NCBI GenBank assembly: GCA_943325195.2
Contig: CALPON020000007.1
Coordinates: 1-43,535, forward strand
Length of the DNA stretch: 43,535 nucleotides
Origin: Sphingobacterium thalpophilum
Lineage (GTDB): Bacteria; Bacteroidota; Bacteroidia; B-17B0; Aurantibacillaceae
Direction: 5' to 3'
Shown here: positions 1-7,599 of the stretch, in pieces
How positions within the stretch are numbered: position 1 is the stretch's first letter
How the letters are laid out: the number at the start of each line of letters is the position of its first letter
Notes under the pieces: model-generated
What the model was told of the DNA's origin: nothing
What the model saw: the letters and a program-made list of their open reading frames with translations, nothing else
Database searches by the model: none
Made by a program: the position numbers and the translations under genes

Positions 1-126
1 GTATACAAAGGAACCGGTATCGGCTTGGCCATCTGCAAAAAAATTACAGAAAATCATGGGGGATTGATAATTGCTGAGTCACAGGCAAGCAAAGGTGCTG
101 TCTTTCATGTCTATTTGCCGCTATAA
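1..126 (+). CDS. Sensor histidine kinase, C-terminal end (partial)
   Basis: The first 41 codons are open from the window edge and end in TAA at 124-126. They read as the last part of a HATPase_c (GHKL) domain: the G2 box GTGIGLAI is followed by a helix, the turn HGG and a final strand ending VYLPL, the usual close of two-component sensor kinases. The protein would bind ATP here and phosphorylate a histidine located upstream of the window. The sensory part is not visible, so the signal cannot be named. The gene converges with the membrane-protein gene on the other strand with 2 bp between the stop codons, and there is no room for a separate terminator. Confidence 0.85.
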   Translation, partial: VYKGTGIGLAICKKITENHGGLIIAESQASKGAVFHVYLPL

Positions 127-128
127 AA

Positions 129-1742
129 TTAATGATAGACTTGAAGGTGCTCTTCAGAAAAGCCCTTCTGTTTAAGCCAGACACGGCGGGTCTCTTCATT
201 CGGTCGGACCCAGTAAGCATCAAAGCCAAGGGGTGCAGTAGCGCTGTAACCGTTTAAGGTCGGAAAGCCAACTTCTTGTCCTGCGAGCATACCGTCAATC
301 TGCAGTATATACTGGAGGTGTTCAAGGGTGTCACTTTCATAGGACAGGATCGTCTCGGAATCTGTGGTCTTAATTTTTTCCACCAATTCCTTAACCCTTG
401 TCTGCGCGCCTTGTTTCGAAACTTTGAAAACACTCCCCGGCACAATCCGATTATCCACTATGAGAAGCAACAGAAGCACTGGAAAAAGGAATTTACTCAG
501 TTTAAACTTCCAAGTAAACAAACAATCAGAAACAAGGCTGAGTGCTGTTGCAAACAAGAGTATATCAATATTTATAATGCGCTGCAGGGCCCGCATAGAT
601 GCAAATCCCGGAAGAAGATGCAAAAGACGATAAAACGAAAACCCATCCATTTGAAGAAAAAACAGGAGCGTCACAGTAAGACTGAGCAGTGTCATGCTTT
701 GCGCTCCGGACAATGGTAGCCAGGCTTTTTGCTTTCGCAGAAAACCATCACGGGTGGCCATGGCAAAGACAATGGCCAAAGATAAAAGCGCGATGCCTCC
801 CGGGAAAATTTTAAAATCCCAAGAATAAGGCAGATCATTCCCGACATTCATCAAAGCATCCCAAAAGCAACTTCCACCTGTACTGAATAAGTATGAACTT
901 AGGGTGGGGAGTGTTGTCATCACCTGCTCGTAGGGATACGGTTTTAGAGTATGGGCGCGCTCTATATAAGGCACCATAAGAATCAGCAGCAATGCTGCAT
1001 TTACCAATAAAGAAACAGAGACTTGAAGCACCCAACGGGAGCTCTTAATGCGCATGCAGTAGGATTGCCAGCGGACAAGGACACCCCCTGTAAATAAAAA
1101 TGCAAGAGGCACCACTAGCATAAAACCAAGGTAAATACCACAATACATTTGATACACCCAGCAGAAGAGGGAGAGAAATAAATACTTGACTTTTAGTTCT
1201 CGGTGATATAAAATTGCCGCCCAAAAGGACAGGGGTATCATAAAACGTGGAAAGGTTTGTGCATGTCCCAGTTGACTTTGCAAAGCAATGGAAAAGGCAA
1301 AGACTATGGCGCCAAGCACTGCTGCCATGGCGTGCTTCGTGAGATGCCGCAAAAAAAGATAAGCACAACTGTAATTGAGTAGGGCCATTAACAGGTACCA
1401 CCATTGGAACGCAGACTCCCGGTCAGCTCCGCACATCCTGAAGAAGGCGTAGAAGGGCGCCGTTCCGAGCAGATTGTCAGAATAGGTAATAACATTCTTT
1501 TCCGGGTACATAAAGGGTGCGGACCAAAAGGAAGCTTCTTTTCCTGTAAAAAAGCGATAGGCATGTTCCAAGAGGTAATTATTAAACCGGGCGTCTCCCA
1601 AATCACCGGGAAAAAAAGAGAAGTCGGAACCCACCGCATTCAAAGCGATGAACCACATGCCTGCCACTAGTCCGGAAAGAAAAATCAGTCCTTCCCGCGC
1701 CCGCTGCTGCCGAAGCAAATTTATATACAGACGTTTAGCCAA
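129..1742 (-). CDS. Polytopic membrane protein, GT-C glycosyltransferase-like
   Basis: This 537-residue protein has about ten hydrophobic segments from residue ~18 onward. The first periplasmic loop carries an acidic motif (PGDLGDARFN, about residues 45-54), as expected of GT-C lipid-linked-sugar glycosyltransferases. A mostly hydrophilic ~90-residue tail contains a second short soluble part ending in TRRVWLKQKGFSEEHL. The fold call is inference from topology and the acidic loop; donor and acceptor are unknown. The start is TTG at 1742; the next in-frame Met (about residue 29) lies inside the first membrane helix. A one-mismatch -7 element (TACTATTG, 1762 down to 1755) lies 12 nt upstream. 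It is separated from the cytochrome oxidase cluster by that cluster's terminator, so it is probably transcribed alone. Confidence 0.6.
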   Translation of the reverse strand: MAKRLYINLLRQQRAREGLIFLSGLVAGMWFIALNAVGSDFSFFPGDLGDARFNNYLLEHAYRFFTGKEASFWSAPFMYPEKNVITYSDNLLGTAPFYAFFRMCGADRESAFQWWYLLMALLNYSCAYLFLRHLTKHAMAAVLGAIVFAFSIALQSQLGHAQTFPRFMIPLSFWAAILYHRELKVKYLFLSLFCWVYQMYCGIYLGFMLVVPLAFLFTGGVLVRWQSYCMRIKSSRWVLQVSVSLLVNAALLLILMVPYIERAHTLKPYPYEQVMTTLPTLSSYLFSTGGSCFWDALMNVGNDLPYSWDFKIFPGGIALLSLAIVFAMATRDGFLRKQKAWLPLSGAQSMTLLSLTVTLLFFLQMDGFSFYRLLHLLPGFASMRALQRIINIDILLFATALSLVSDCLFTWKFKLSKFLFPVLLLLLIVDNRIVPGSVFKVSKQGAQTRVKELVEKIKTTDSETILSYESDTLEHLQYILQIDGMLAGQEVGFPTLNGYSATAPLGFDAYWVRPNEETRRVWLKQKGFSEEHLQVYH

Positions 1743-1754
1743 TTTTTAGAGTAA

Positions 1755-1762
1755 CAATAGTA
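1755..1762 (-). promoter_or_regulatory. Possible -7 promoter element of the GT-C-like gene
   Basis: TACTATTG on the minus strand matches the Bacteroidota TAnnTTTG -7 element with one mismatch and ends 12 nt before the TTG start codon. No convincing -33 TTG was found, so this is weak. Confidence 0.3.
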
Positions 1763-1814
1763 AGGTTCTTATTTTAAAGAATCCAGATCTTTGCGAAGCG
1801 ATTTAAATAGACTC

Positions 1815-1847
1815 AAAAAAAAATCCACTCAAACCATGAGTGGATTT
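1815..1847 (-). terminator. Rho-independent terminator of the cytochrome oxidase cluster
   Basis: A perfect 11-bp stem (1821-1831 paired with 1837-1847) encloses a 5-nt loop. On the minus strand it is followed by a run of nine T (1823 down to 1815). It lies 22 nt beyond the stop codon of the subunit IV gene and closes the minus-strand operon. Confidence 0.92.
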
Positions 1848-1868
1848 ATAAAAACATGTTTAAACTGC

Positions 1869-2354
1869 TTAGTGAGGTGCTTTTTCATGTCCACCCTCGT
1901 GGCTTGCGCCTGCATCATGCGCAGCACCGCCGTGATGACCAGCGCGAAGCATTTCCTGCTGTTGCACATAAATTGGGTCCACACGCGTTTTTTTAGAAGC
2001 TCTGCCAGAATAGACACCTTCTGTCAGGATAACGAAAATTGCGTAGAACATCAGAACTGAATACATTGATAGAATCGCCCATTTAAAGAACTTTGCTTCA
2101 TGTTTAAGGTGCATAAACCACATGACGATGGCCGCAGCCTTTACAATGGTCAGGCTAATAAAAAGAACTTTTAACCAAGTGGTTCCGCTCCAACCCTTTT
2201 CAGGTGCAAGGAAACCAATCACCAGTTCAAATAAAGTGATCAGTAACATCACCCAAAAAACACTCCATAATGTCTTACGGTTTTTCTTTCCCTCTTCTTC
2301 TCCGTGATTAGCCATCACTTCATACTGCGGGTAATTATCGTGGAATTCTGACAT
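1869..2354 (-). CDS. Cytochrome c oxidase subunit IV (prokaryotic COX4 family)
   Basis: 161 residues with three membrane helices (about 30-51, 62-82, 90-112). The pattern KAAAIVMWFMHLKHE between helices 2 and 3 is the hallmark of bacterial COX4/CyoD-type subunits. It is a small accessory subunit of an inner-membrane heme-copper oxidase that helps assembly of the catalytic core. It is last in the run ctaB-subunit III-subunit III-subunit IV, 30 nt after the preceding gene. Unusual is a His/Gly/Ala-rich cytoplasmic tail (last ~22 residues, seven His, beginning AGHHGGAAHD), which could bind metal or simply be disordered. The start is ATG at 2354. Confidence 0.9.
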   Translation of the reverse strand: MSEFHDNYPQYEVMANHGEEEGKKNRKTLWSVFWVMLLITLFELVIGFLAPEKGWSGTTWLKVLFISLTIVKAAAIVMWFMHLKHEAKFFKWAILSMYSVLMFYAIFVILTEGVYSGRASKKTRVDPIYVQQQEMLRAGHHGGAAHDAGASHEGGHEKAPH

Positions 2355-2384
2355 ACGTTTTAATTTTTTATTGAAATATTTAGT

Positions 2385-3110
2385 TTACAACAAGTAGAAG
2401 AAGGTAAATACAAAGACCCACACAAGATCGACAAAGTGCCAGTAAAGACCTACTTTTTCAACCATCTCGTAATGGCCGCGCCGCTCATAAGTACCTTTGA
2501 GTACATTTAAGAAGATGATAAAGTTGAGCACAACACCACTAAATACGTGAGTTCCGTGGAAGCCGGTAATAAAGAAGAAATAATTCGCAAACTGAGGAAC
2601 ACCATATTCGTTGGTCGTCATATTCGCTCCATGCCAGATTTGCTTGATGTAGGTTCCTGTTGCAGGATCCCAGACACTACGCAATGCACCGTCATGTGTT
2701 CCGATAATGAAATGATACCACTCCCAGGCTTGTGATCCAACAAAGGCAAGTCCGCCAATGATGGTCCAAAACATCCAAGTAATAACACCCTTCCGGTCCA
2801 TCCGGTGACCGGCTTCAACTGCCAATACCATGGTAACGGAAGACATAATGAGGATAAAAGTCATCAAACCCACATAAGCCAATGGAATATGCTGCTCAAC
2901 AAAGGGAAAGTGGGTAAAAACGTTTTCCGCTTTTGGCCACACATCCGCGTATTTGTGACGGATAAAACCATAAGACACGAGTAATCCACCAAAGGTGAGC
3001 GCATCCGATACAAGAAAGAACCACATAAAGATCTTTCCATAGCTCAGGCGGAATGGTGATACTCCACCGTTCCAAGCTTCTTTTGAATCTATTTCTACAG
3101 AGTGTGACAT
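2385..3110 (-). CDS. Cytochrome c oxidase subunit III
   Basis: 241 residues. Family signatures are ITGFHGTHVFSG (about residues 181-192) and the closing segment GLYWHFVDLVWVFVFTFFYL, typical of heme-copper oxidase subunit III. Six or so hydrophobic helices are visible, with a longer periplasmic loop around residues 137-168. Subunit III stabilises the O2-reducing subunit I and its proton uptake in the inner membrane. It follows a second, shorter subunit III-like gene by 22 nt and precedes subunit IV by 30 nt, so the three are almost certainly cotranscribed. The start is ATG. Subunits I and II are not encoded in the window. Confidence 0.93.
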   Translation of the reverse strand: MSHSVEIDSKEAWNGGVSPFRLSYGKIFMWFFLVSDALTFGGLLVSYGFIRHKYADVWPKAENVFTHFPFVEQHIPLAYVGLMTFILIMSSVTMVLAVEAGHRMDRKGVITWMFWTIIGGLAFVGSQAWEWYHFIIGTHDGALRSVWDPATGTYIKQIWHGANMTTNEYGVPQFANYFFFITGFHGTHVFSGVVLNFIIFLNVLKGTYERRGHYEMVEKVGLYWHFVDLVWVFVFTFFYLL

Positions 3111-3132
3111 AATCTAAAATTTCGATGCAATA

Positions 3133-3732
3133 TTAACGATAATTATATAAAAACAAAAACAAATATACCCAGAGTAAATCCAAGAAATGCCAGTAAATGG
3201 CCGTTAATTCGATACCCAGTGTATCCTCAGCGGAATATTTTTTCAACAGGCTCTTCGTAAAGGTAACAATCAGGGAGATTACGCCACCGCTCATATGGGC
3301 TAAATGCACCAGGGCGATTAAATAGAGAAAGGAGCCGGAAGCGTTACTATACTTGCCTACGAAAAAGATTTGCTGAGCGGTTAACTGTTTCCAGCCTTCG
3401 ATCTGTGTGAAGAAAAAAGCCAAACCCAATACCAGGGTCAGAAACAAATAAATACTCGTCATGCGGAGATTATTTTTTCTGATCGCCAATTGCGCCCCCA
3501 ACATCGTCAAACTACTTGTAATGATGACGGCTGTGCTGAGAATAGCAATTCCCGGCAACTCAAAAACGAGCCAATTACCGTTATCCGCGCGAACGACATA
3601 GGCGCTGGTCAAGCCCGCAAATAACATAACAATGCTGACCATTCCCACATATAACAGTGGTTTCGCCGTCTTACGCCGGGCTAACCGAAGCTCTTCTTTC
3701 CGTTCTTTTGTATTTAATCTAACTGTATCCAC
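3133..3732 (-). CDS. Heme-copper oxidase subunit III, short paralogue
   Basis: 199 residues with five hydrophobic helices. The C-terminal segment AIYWHFLDLLWVYLFLFLYN and the preceding LVHLAHMSGG are the short-form equivalents of the subunit III signatures seen in the next gene. Paired subunit III genes are common in Bacteroidota oxidase loci. It is likely part of the same aa3-type oxidase, but its exact role next to the longer subunit is inference. The N-terminus has a basic stretch (KERKEELRLARRKTAK) before the first helix. The start is GTG at 3732, 12 nt after the ctaB stop. Confidence 0.88.
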   Translation of the reverse strand: MDTVRLNTKERKEELRLARRKTAKPLLYVGMVSIVMLFAGLTSAYVVRADNGNWLVFELPGIAILSTAVIITSSLTMLGAQLAIRKNNLRMTSIYLFLTLVLGLAFFFTQIEGWKQLTAQQIFFVGKYSNASGSFLYLIALVHLAHMSGGVISLIVTFTKSLLKKYSAEDTLGIELTAIYWHFLDLLWVYLFLFLYNYR

Positions 3733-3744
3733 TTTATTTCGTTT

Positions 3745-4644
3745 TTATGCTTTCGTCATTAATGCCACCTGCACCAGTGGCAGGTAAACAAGGGTAATTA
3801 AAAAAAGTTTCCGTGCCTGCTCATCTGTCGGAAGGCGGTAAAAATTCCAAGCCTGAAGTAACATCGCAAAGCCGCAGATCAGACAGGCCAGGGTGCTGAG
3901 CAGCCCCGTAAAGCCAAATGCAAAAGGAAGCACACTGACAATAATCAGAAAGACCGTGTAAATAAGGATTTGAAATTTTGAAAAATCATCCTTCCCGCCT
4001 CTTGATGGTAACAACTGAAAATTGGCGCGCGCATAATCTTCGCTGTTAAACCAGGCGAGTGCCCAGAAATGTGGAAACTGCCAGACAAACTGAATCATGA
4101 AGAGTAGCAGCGTAAAAAAACTTACACTGCCAAAGCCCTTGGTTGCCGCAACACCACCAATCATTGTCGGTAAGGCGCCTGGGAAAGCGCCTACAAAAAC
4201 AGCGATGGGGCTGCGCTGCTTCAGCGGCGTGTAAACGACTGCATAGAGAATAATAGAAATAAAGCCGATGATGCCGCTCAGAGGATTGGTAAAGACCCAA
4301 AGTAAAATGGTGCCGGTTATACCAGAAAGACTGCAGAAAATAAGGGCTTCGACCGTGCCAAGGACTTCGGTGGGTAGCGGACGGAGACGCGTTCGTTCCA
4401 TCAGTAGATCCAAGTCTTTTTCAATTATCTGATTAAAACCGTTGGCGGCACTGGTTACTAGCAATCCACCTGCTGCTAGGGCGAGTAATTCAGACCAGAC
4501 AAACTGGGTGCAGACCGTCAGGTACGTAATAACGGCGGAGAAAACAACCAGACTCCCCAATCTGAATTTTGTCAGTTTGATGTACCCCGAAATTTTTGAA
4601 TACGGAAGTGTATTTGAAACAATATTAGAAGCGCTGCTCTCCAA
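3745..4644 (-). CDS. ctaB: Protoheme IX farnesyltransferase (heme O synthase)
   Basis: 299 residues of the UbiA prenyltransferase family with about nine membrane helices. The first Asp-rich motif is NGFNQIIEKDLDLLMERTR (about residues 68-86), with the N...D..D metal/diphosphate-binding pattern and following RLRPLP of heme O synthases. The second motif region includes EDYARANFQLLP. The enzyme converts heme B to heme O for the oxidase encoded downstream. It is the first gene of the minus-strand cluster. No ATG or GTG start is available. TTG at 4644 gives a normal family length, and it lies only 5 nt after a perfect -7 element, suggesting a leaderless or near-leaderless message. Confidence 0.93.
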   Translation of the reverse strand: MESSASNIVSNTLPYSKISGYIKLTKFRLGSLVVFSAVITYLTVCTQFVWSELLALAAGGLLVTSAANGFNQIIEKDLDLLMERTRLRPLPTEVLGTVEALIFCSLSGITGTILLWVFTNPLSGIIGFISIILYAVVYTPLKQRSPIAVFVGAFPGALPTMIGGVAATKGFGSVSFFTLLLFMIQFVWQFPHFWALAWFNSEDYARANFQLLPSRGGKDDFSKFQILIYTVFLIIVSVLPFAFGFTGLLSTLACLICGFAMLLQAWNFYRLPTDEQARKLFLITLVYLPLVQVALMTKA

Positions 4645-4649
4645 AACTG

Positions 4650-4657
4650 CAAAGTTA
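4650..4657 (-). promoter_or_regulatory. -7 promoter element of the ctaB-cox cluster
   Basis: TAACTTTG on the minus strand is a perfect TAnnTTTG. The G lies 5 nt from the TTG start codon of ctaB. No -33 TTG at 17-23 nt spacing was found. The rest of the divergent gap to 4816 shows no gene. Confidence 0.6.
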
Positions 4658-4833
4658 GCACATAAACAGATACCGCAGGCCTTTGGCAGACAATTTGCCG
4701 AAATGATTTTTAGCTGGCGCGGGGCAGGTCTATCTTTTGATGTCTTGAACAGGATGAAAAACCCGTAGAGAAGCCGAAAATGTTAATTTTAACATTTGTT
4801 ACCCCTACGTCCCTAATTGTTAAATATATTTTT

Positions 4834-4841
4834 TACTTTTG
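4834..4841 (+). promoter_or_regulatory. -7 promoter element of the TPR/OmpA-like lipoprotein gene
   Basis: TACTTTTG matches TAnnTTTG. A TTG at 4817-4819 is 14 nt upstream, shorter than the usual spacing. The in-frame TTG codon at 4839 lies inside this element, which argues against it as the translation start and for ATG at 4860. Confidence 0.6.
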
Positions 4842-4859
4842 CTCAACAATCATAATCTT

Positions 4860-6599
4860 ATGAAACTTAACCTTCTACGTACAATTGGAGCTGGCCTTTC
4901 AGTCGCAGTTATTTTAACAAGCTGTGACGGACTCGGAAAAATGCTTAAAAAACAAAAAGATTTTAAGTACACCGTCACTCCCAATCCCATTGAAATGCAT
5001 GGAGATAGCGTTCAATTTAGCGTAAGCGGAAAATTTAGCCCGAAATTATTCCAAAAGAAGGTCACTTTGACATTGACGCCGGTGATTAAATATGCCAATG
5101 GTGGCGAGAAAAAATTAAAACCGGTCATCTTAGTGGGTGAAAAAGCAATTGGGAGCGGTCAAAAGATTGCTTTCTCTACTGGCGGAAGTTTCAGCTATAC
5201 CTCAGAGAAGTTTGCATTTGAACCAGCTATGCGCAATGCGACCGTTCAACTGACCGGCGAGGGAACTGTTAAATCCAAAACAAAAGCCTTTGAGCCGGTT
5301 AACCTGGCGGATGGCACAATGGCCACTTCCCTGCTAGTAAGAAATGATGAGAAGCCGCTATCTGCGACCGATAATTTCCAGAAATCGTATCCTGCTAATC
5401 AAAGCACGCATGTTTATTACGCGATGAATCAATCCAACGTTCGCCCGGGTGAAATGACTTCCCAGGAAATGAAGGATATTAAGAGTTTCATCGCTGCCAA
5501 CTTGAGTTCGACCTGGTATGAATTCCAGGGAATCAATGTTTCCGCCTACGCCTCTCCAGATGGTGAGACGGATAAGAACGAAAACCTAGCAATCGATCGC
5601 GCTAAGTCCGCTTCTGCTGCAATGATGAGTGAATTCCAAAAGAATAAAGTTAAGACTGTTACTTTCGGTAAAACCAAGGACCAATTCAAAGTGGGTACCA
5701 CCCGCGAAGATTGGGAAGGTTTTAAGTCGCTGATGGAAAAATCCGCTATGGCAGATAAAGACTTGATTCTTCGCGTTCTCACCATGTACACAGATGCTGA
5801 TCAACGCCGTAAGGAAATTAAAAATCTTTCTAAAACGTACGAAGAACTCGCGAATAAAATACTTCCGCAACTTCGCCGTGCTGAAATCACCATGAATGTG
5901 ATCAAAAAATCACGGACAGATGAGATGCTTTCACGTCTTGCGCTGTCCAATCCTGACAGTCTTTCAGTGGAAGAATTGTTATATGCTGCAACACTTACAA
6001 CGGATCTGAATACAAAAACTCAAATCTATCGCAGCGCATCTAATAGTTTTGGTAGCGACTGGAGAACTTCTAACAACCTCGGCTGTATGCTGCTGGCGCA
6101 GAATAAAGTTAGCGAAGCGGCAGAAGCTTTTAAGCGTGCTGAAAAAGCAGCGCCATCACAGGCAGCAGTTGCCAATAACCTCGGTATCATTGAAGCACGT
6201 AATGGTAACTCTGCCGTTGCTATGGATTACTACAGAAAAGCTGGTGGTGCTCAGGAAACCAAATACAACATGGCCATCATCGAAGTCCGTCAGGGTAAAT
6301 ACACCGAAGCAGTGAGTGATTTCGGGAGCTACAATGGTCACAACAAAGCCTTAGCACAATTAATGTCTGGTAATGCTGGTCAGGCTAAAGAAACCCTGGA
6401 TTCGAGTAACGAAAAAGATATGGCACACAGTCTGTATCTGAAAGCAGTTGCCGCTGCCCGCATGGGAAATACTGCAGATGCGATGACCAACCTGAAAGCA
6501 GCAATCGAAAAAGACAACAGCTTCAAAGCTTACGCGAAAGAAGATGTTGAATTCTTGAAAATGCGTGCTGACAATGGTTTCACTTCTTTGGTTAAGTAA
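4860..6599 (+). CDS. Outer-membrane lipoprotein with OmpA-like and TPR domains
   Basis: 579 residues from ATG 4860. A lipoprotein signal ends in the lipobox LTSC (Cys22). Residues ~30-160 look like a beta-rich Ig-like domain. Residues ~180-345 resemble the OmpA-like module of Bacteroidota surface proteins: SAYASPDGE, then LAIDRAKSASAAMM, an EDWEGF motif and ILPQLRRAEI. Residues ~390-565 hold TPR-type helical repeats (NNLGCMLLAQNKVSEAAEAF, NNLGIIEARNGN, KAVAAARMGNTADAM). A role in envelope integrity or as an assembly scaffold is inference. It is transcribed alone: promoter at 4834, strong terminator at 6621. An upstream in-frame TTG at 4839 falls in the promoter element and is rejected as the start. 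Confidence 0.82.
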   Translation: MKLNLLRTIGAGLSVAVILTSCDGLGKMLKKQKDFKYTVTPNPIEMHGDSVQFSVSGKFSPKLFQKKVTLTLTPVIKYANGGEKKLKPVILVGEKAIGSGQKIAFSTGGSFSYTSEKFAFEPAMRNATVQLTGEGTVKSKTKAFEPVNLADGTMATSLLVRNDEKPLSATDNFQKSYPANQSTHVYYAMNQSNVRPGEMTSQEMKDIKSFIAANLSSTWYEFQGINVSAYASPDGETDKNENLAIDRAKSASAAMMSEFQKNKVKTVTFGKTKDQFKVGTTREDWEGFKSLMEKSAMADKDLILRVLTMYTDADQRRKEIKNLSKTYEELANKILPQLRRAEITMNVIKKSRTDEMLSRLALSNPDSLSVEELLYAATLTTDLNTKTQIYRSASNSFGSDWRTSNNLGCMLLAQNKVSEAAEAFKRAEKAAPSQAAVANNLGIIEARNGNSAVAMDYYRKAGGAQETKYNMAIIEVRQGKYTEAVSDFGSYNGHNKALAQLMSGNAGQAKETLDSSNEKDMAHSLYLKAVAAARMGNTADAMTNLKAAIEKDNSFKAYAKEDVEFLKMRADNGFTSLVK

Positions 6600-6620
6600 T
6601 TTTTTCTGACTTTATATTTT

Positions 6621-6650
6621 AGCCCTTCCAAACCGGAAGGGCTTTTTTTT
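6621..6650 (+). terminator. Rho-independent terminator with a competing longer hairpin
   Basis: A perfect 9-bp stem (6621-6629 with 6635-6643), loop AAACC, followed by a T run to 6650, lies 21 nt after the lipoprotein stop. The same bases can form an alternative larger hairpin, 6625-6668, in which 6625-6635 pairs with 6658-6668 (11 bp) and 6638-6642 pairs with 6651-6655, placing the T run in the loop. The two structures exclude each other. Confidence 0.9.
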
Positions 6651-6696
6651 GCCCTAACGGTTTGGAAGTCTTCTCCCCTGATTTGTCTGTATTCCG

Positions 6697-6704
6697 TATA
6701 TTTG
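6697..6704 (+). promoter_or_regulatory. -7 promoter element of the nucleoside phosphorylase-pyrF operon
   Basis: TATATTTG is a perfect TAnnTTTG located 22 nt before the ATG at 6727. A TTTG at 6682-6685 is only 11 nt upstream, too close for a standard -33 box. Confidence 0.55.
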
Positions 6705-6726
6705 TGATAACCACATCTGCTGAAAC

Positions 6727-7599
6727 ATGCTACAAGAATCTGAACTTATCTTAACACCAGATCATAAACTTTATCACCTGAGAGTGGATGGTAATGACAT
6801 AGCTGACAATATTGTCCTGGTGGGCGATCCGGGCAGAGTGCAGTTAGTCACATCTCTTTTCGACTCAACAGAAACCGCCATCGTCAACAGGGAATTCATT
6901 TCGCAAAGCGGTCAATTTGGCAACAAACGCATCACCGTGATTGGCACTGGTATTGGTACAGACAATATTGACATTGTGCTGAATGAATTGGACGCAGCAG
7001 TCAATATCGATTTGAAGACCCGGCAGGTAAAACAAAATAAAAAATCTCTGAACGTGTTTCGCATCGGCACCTGTGGCGCCTTGCAGGAAAATATACCCGT
7101 GGGTACATGCATTAGTAGTAGTCATGCACTCGGCTTTGACGGCTTGCTAAATTTTTATGCCTCTGCAACCTCCGTTTGCGAAGAGGGTCTTTCACAAGCC
7201 TTCTTGAAACAATGCGCCTGGCCGCACCGCCTCCCTTTTCCTTATGCCGTGGCGGCCGACCCTGAACTCTTAAGTGCTTTTTCAGCCGAAACCCTTTCCG
7301 GTATTACAGCCACTGCCCCGGGTTTTTATGCGCCGCAAGGCCGGCAAATTCGCCTGGCGGCAGAGATACAGGATTTCACAACACAGCTTTCAACGTTCAG
7401 ATATCAAAACACAGCCATCCTTAATTTTGAGATGGAAACCAGTGCTTTGTATGGACTTGGAAGACTGCTCGGCCACCGCTGCTTAACCATCTGCCTAGTA
7501 ATTGCCAACCGCAGCCGTGGTGAATTTCTTTCGGATTATGAGCCTTCCATGGCGCAATTAATTCGATTAACTTTAGACAAAATAACAGAACTGCCATGA
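6727..7599 (+). CDS. Nucleoside phosphorylase (uridine phosphorylase-like)
   Basis: 290 residues of the PNP/UDP phosphorylase family. Visible motifs are the phosphate-binding GDPGR (about residues 33-37), the glycine-rich GTGIGTDN, the core RIGTCGALQ and the base/ribose-binding ILNFEMETSALYGLG (about residues 234-248). The enzyme cleaves a nucleoside with phosphate in the cytosol, returning base and ribose-1-phosphate. Uridine specificity is plausible because of its coupling to pyrF but is not proven by sequence; other purine or pyrimidine nucleosides remain possible. Its stop codon overlaps the pyrF start (ATGA), indicating translational coupling. Confidence 0.85.
   Translation: MLQESELILTPDHKLYHLRVDGNDIADNIVLVGDPGRVQLVTSLFDSTETAIVNREFISQSGQFGNKRITVIGTGIGTDNIDIVLNELDAAVNIDLKTRQVKQNKKSLNVFRIGTCGALQENIPVGTCISSSHALGFDGLLNFYASATSVCEEGLSQAFLKQCAWPHRLPFPYAVAADPELLSAFSAETLSGITATAPGFYAPQGRQIRLAAEIQDFTTQLSTFRYQNTAILNFEMETSALYGLGRLLGHRCLTICLVIANRSRGEFLSDYEPSMAQLIRLTLDKITELP

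Noticed and set aside
276-719. Plus-strand reading frame opposite the membrane protein
   Set aside because: It is antisense to a strongly supported polytopic membrane protein and has no recognisable domain.
4839-4859. TTG at 4839 as start of the TPR/OmpA-like lipoprotein
   Set aside because: It lies inside the -7 promoter element; ATG 4860 gives a proper lipoprotein signal with LTSC.
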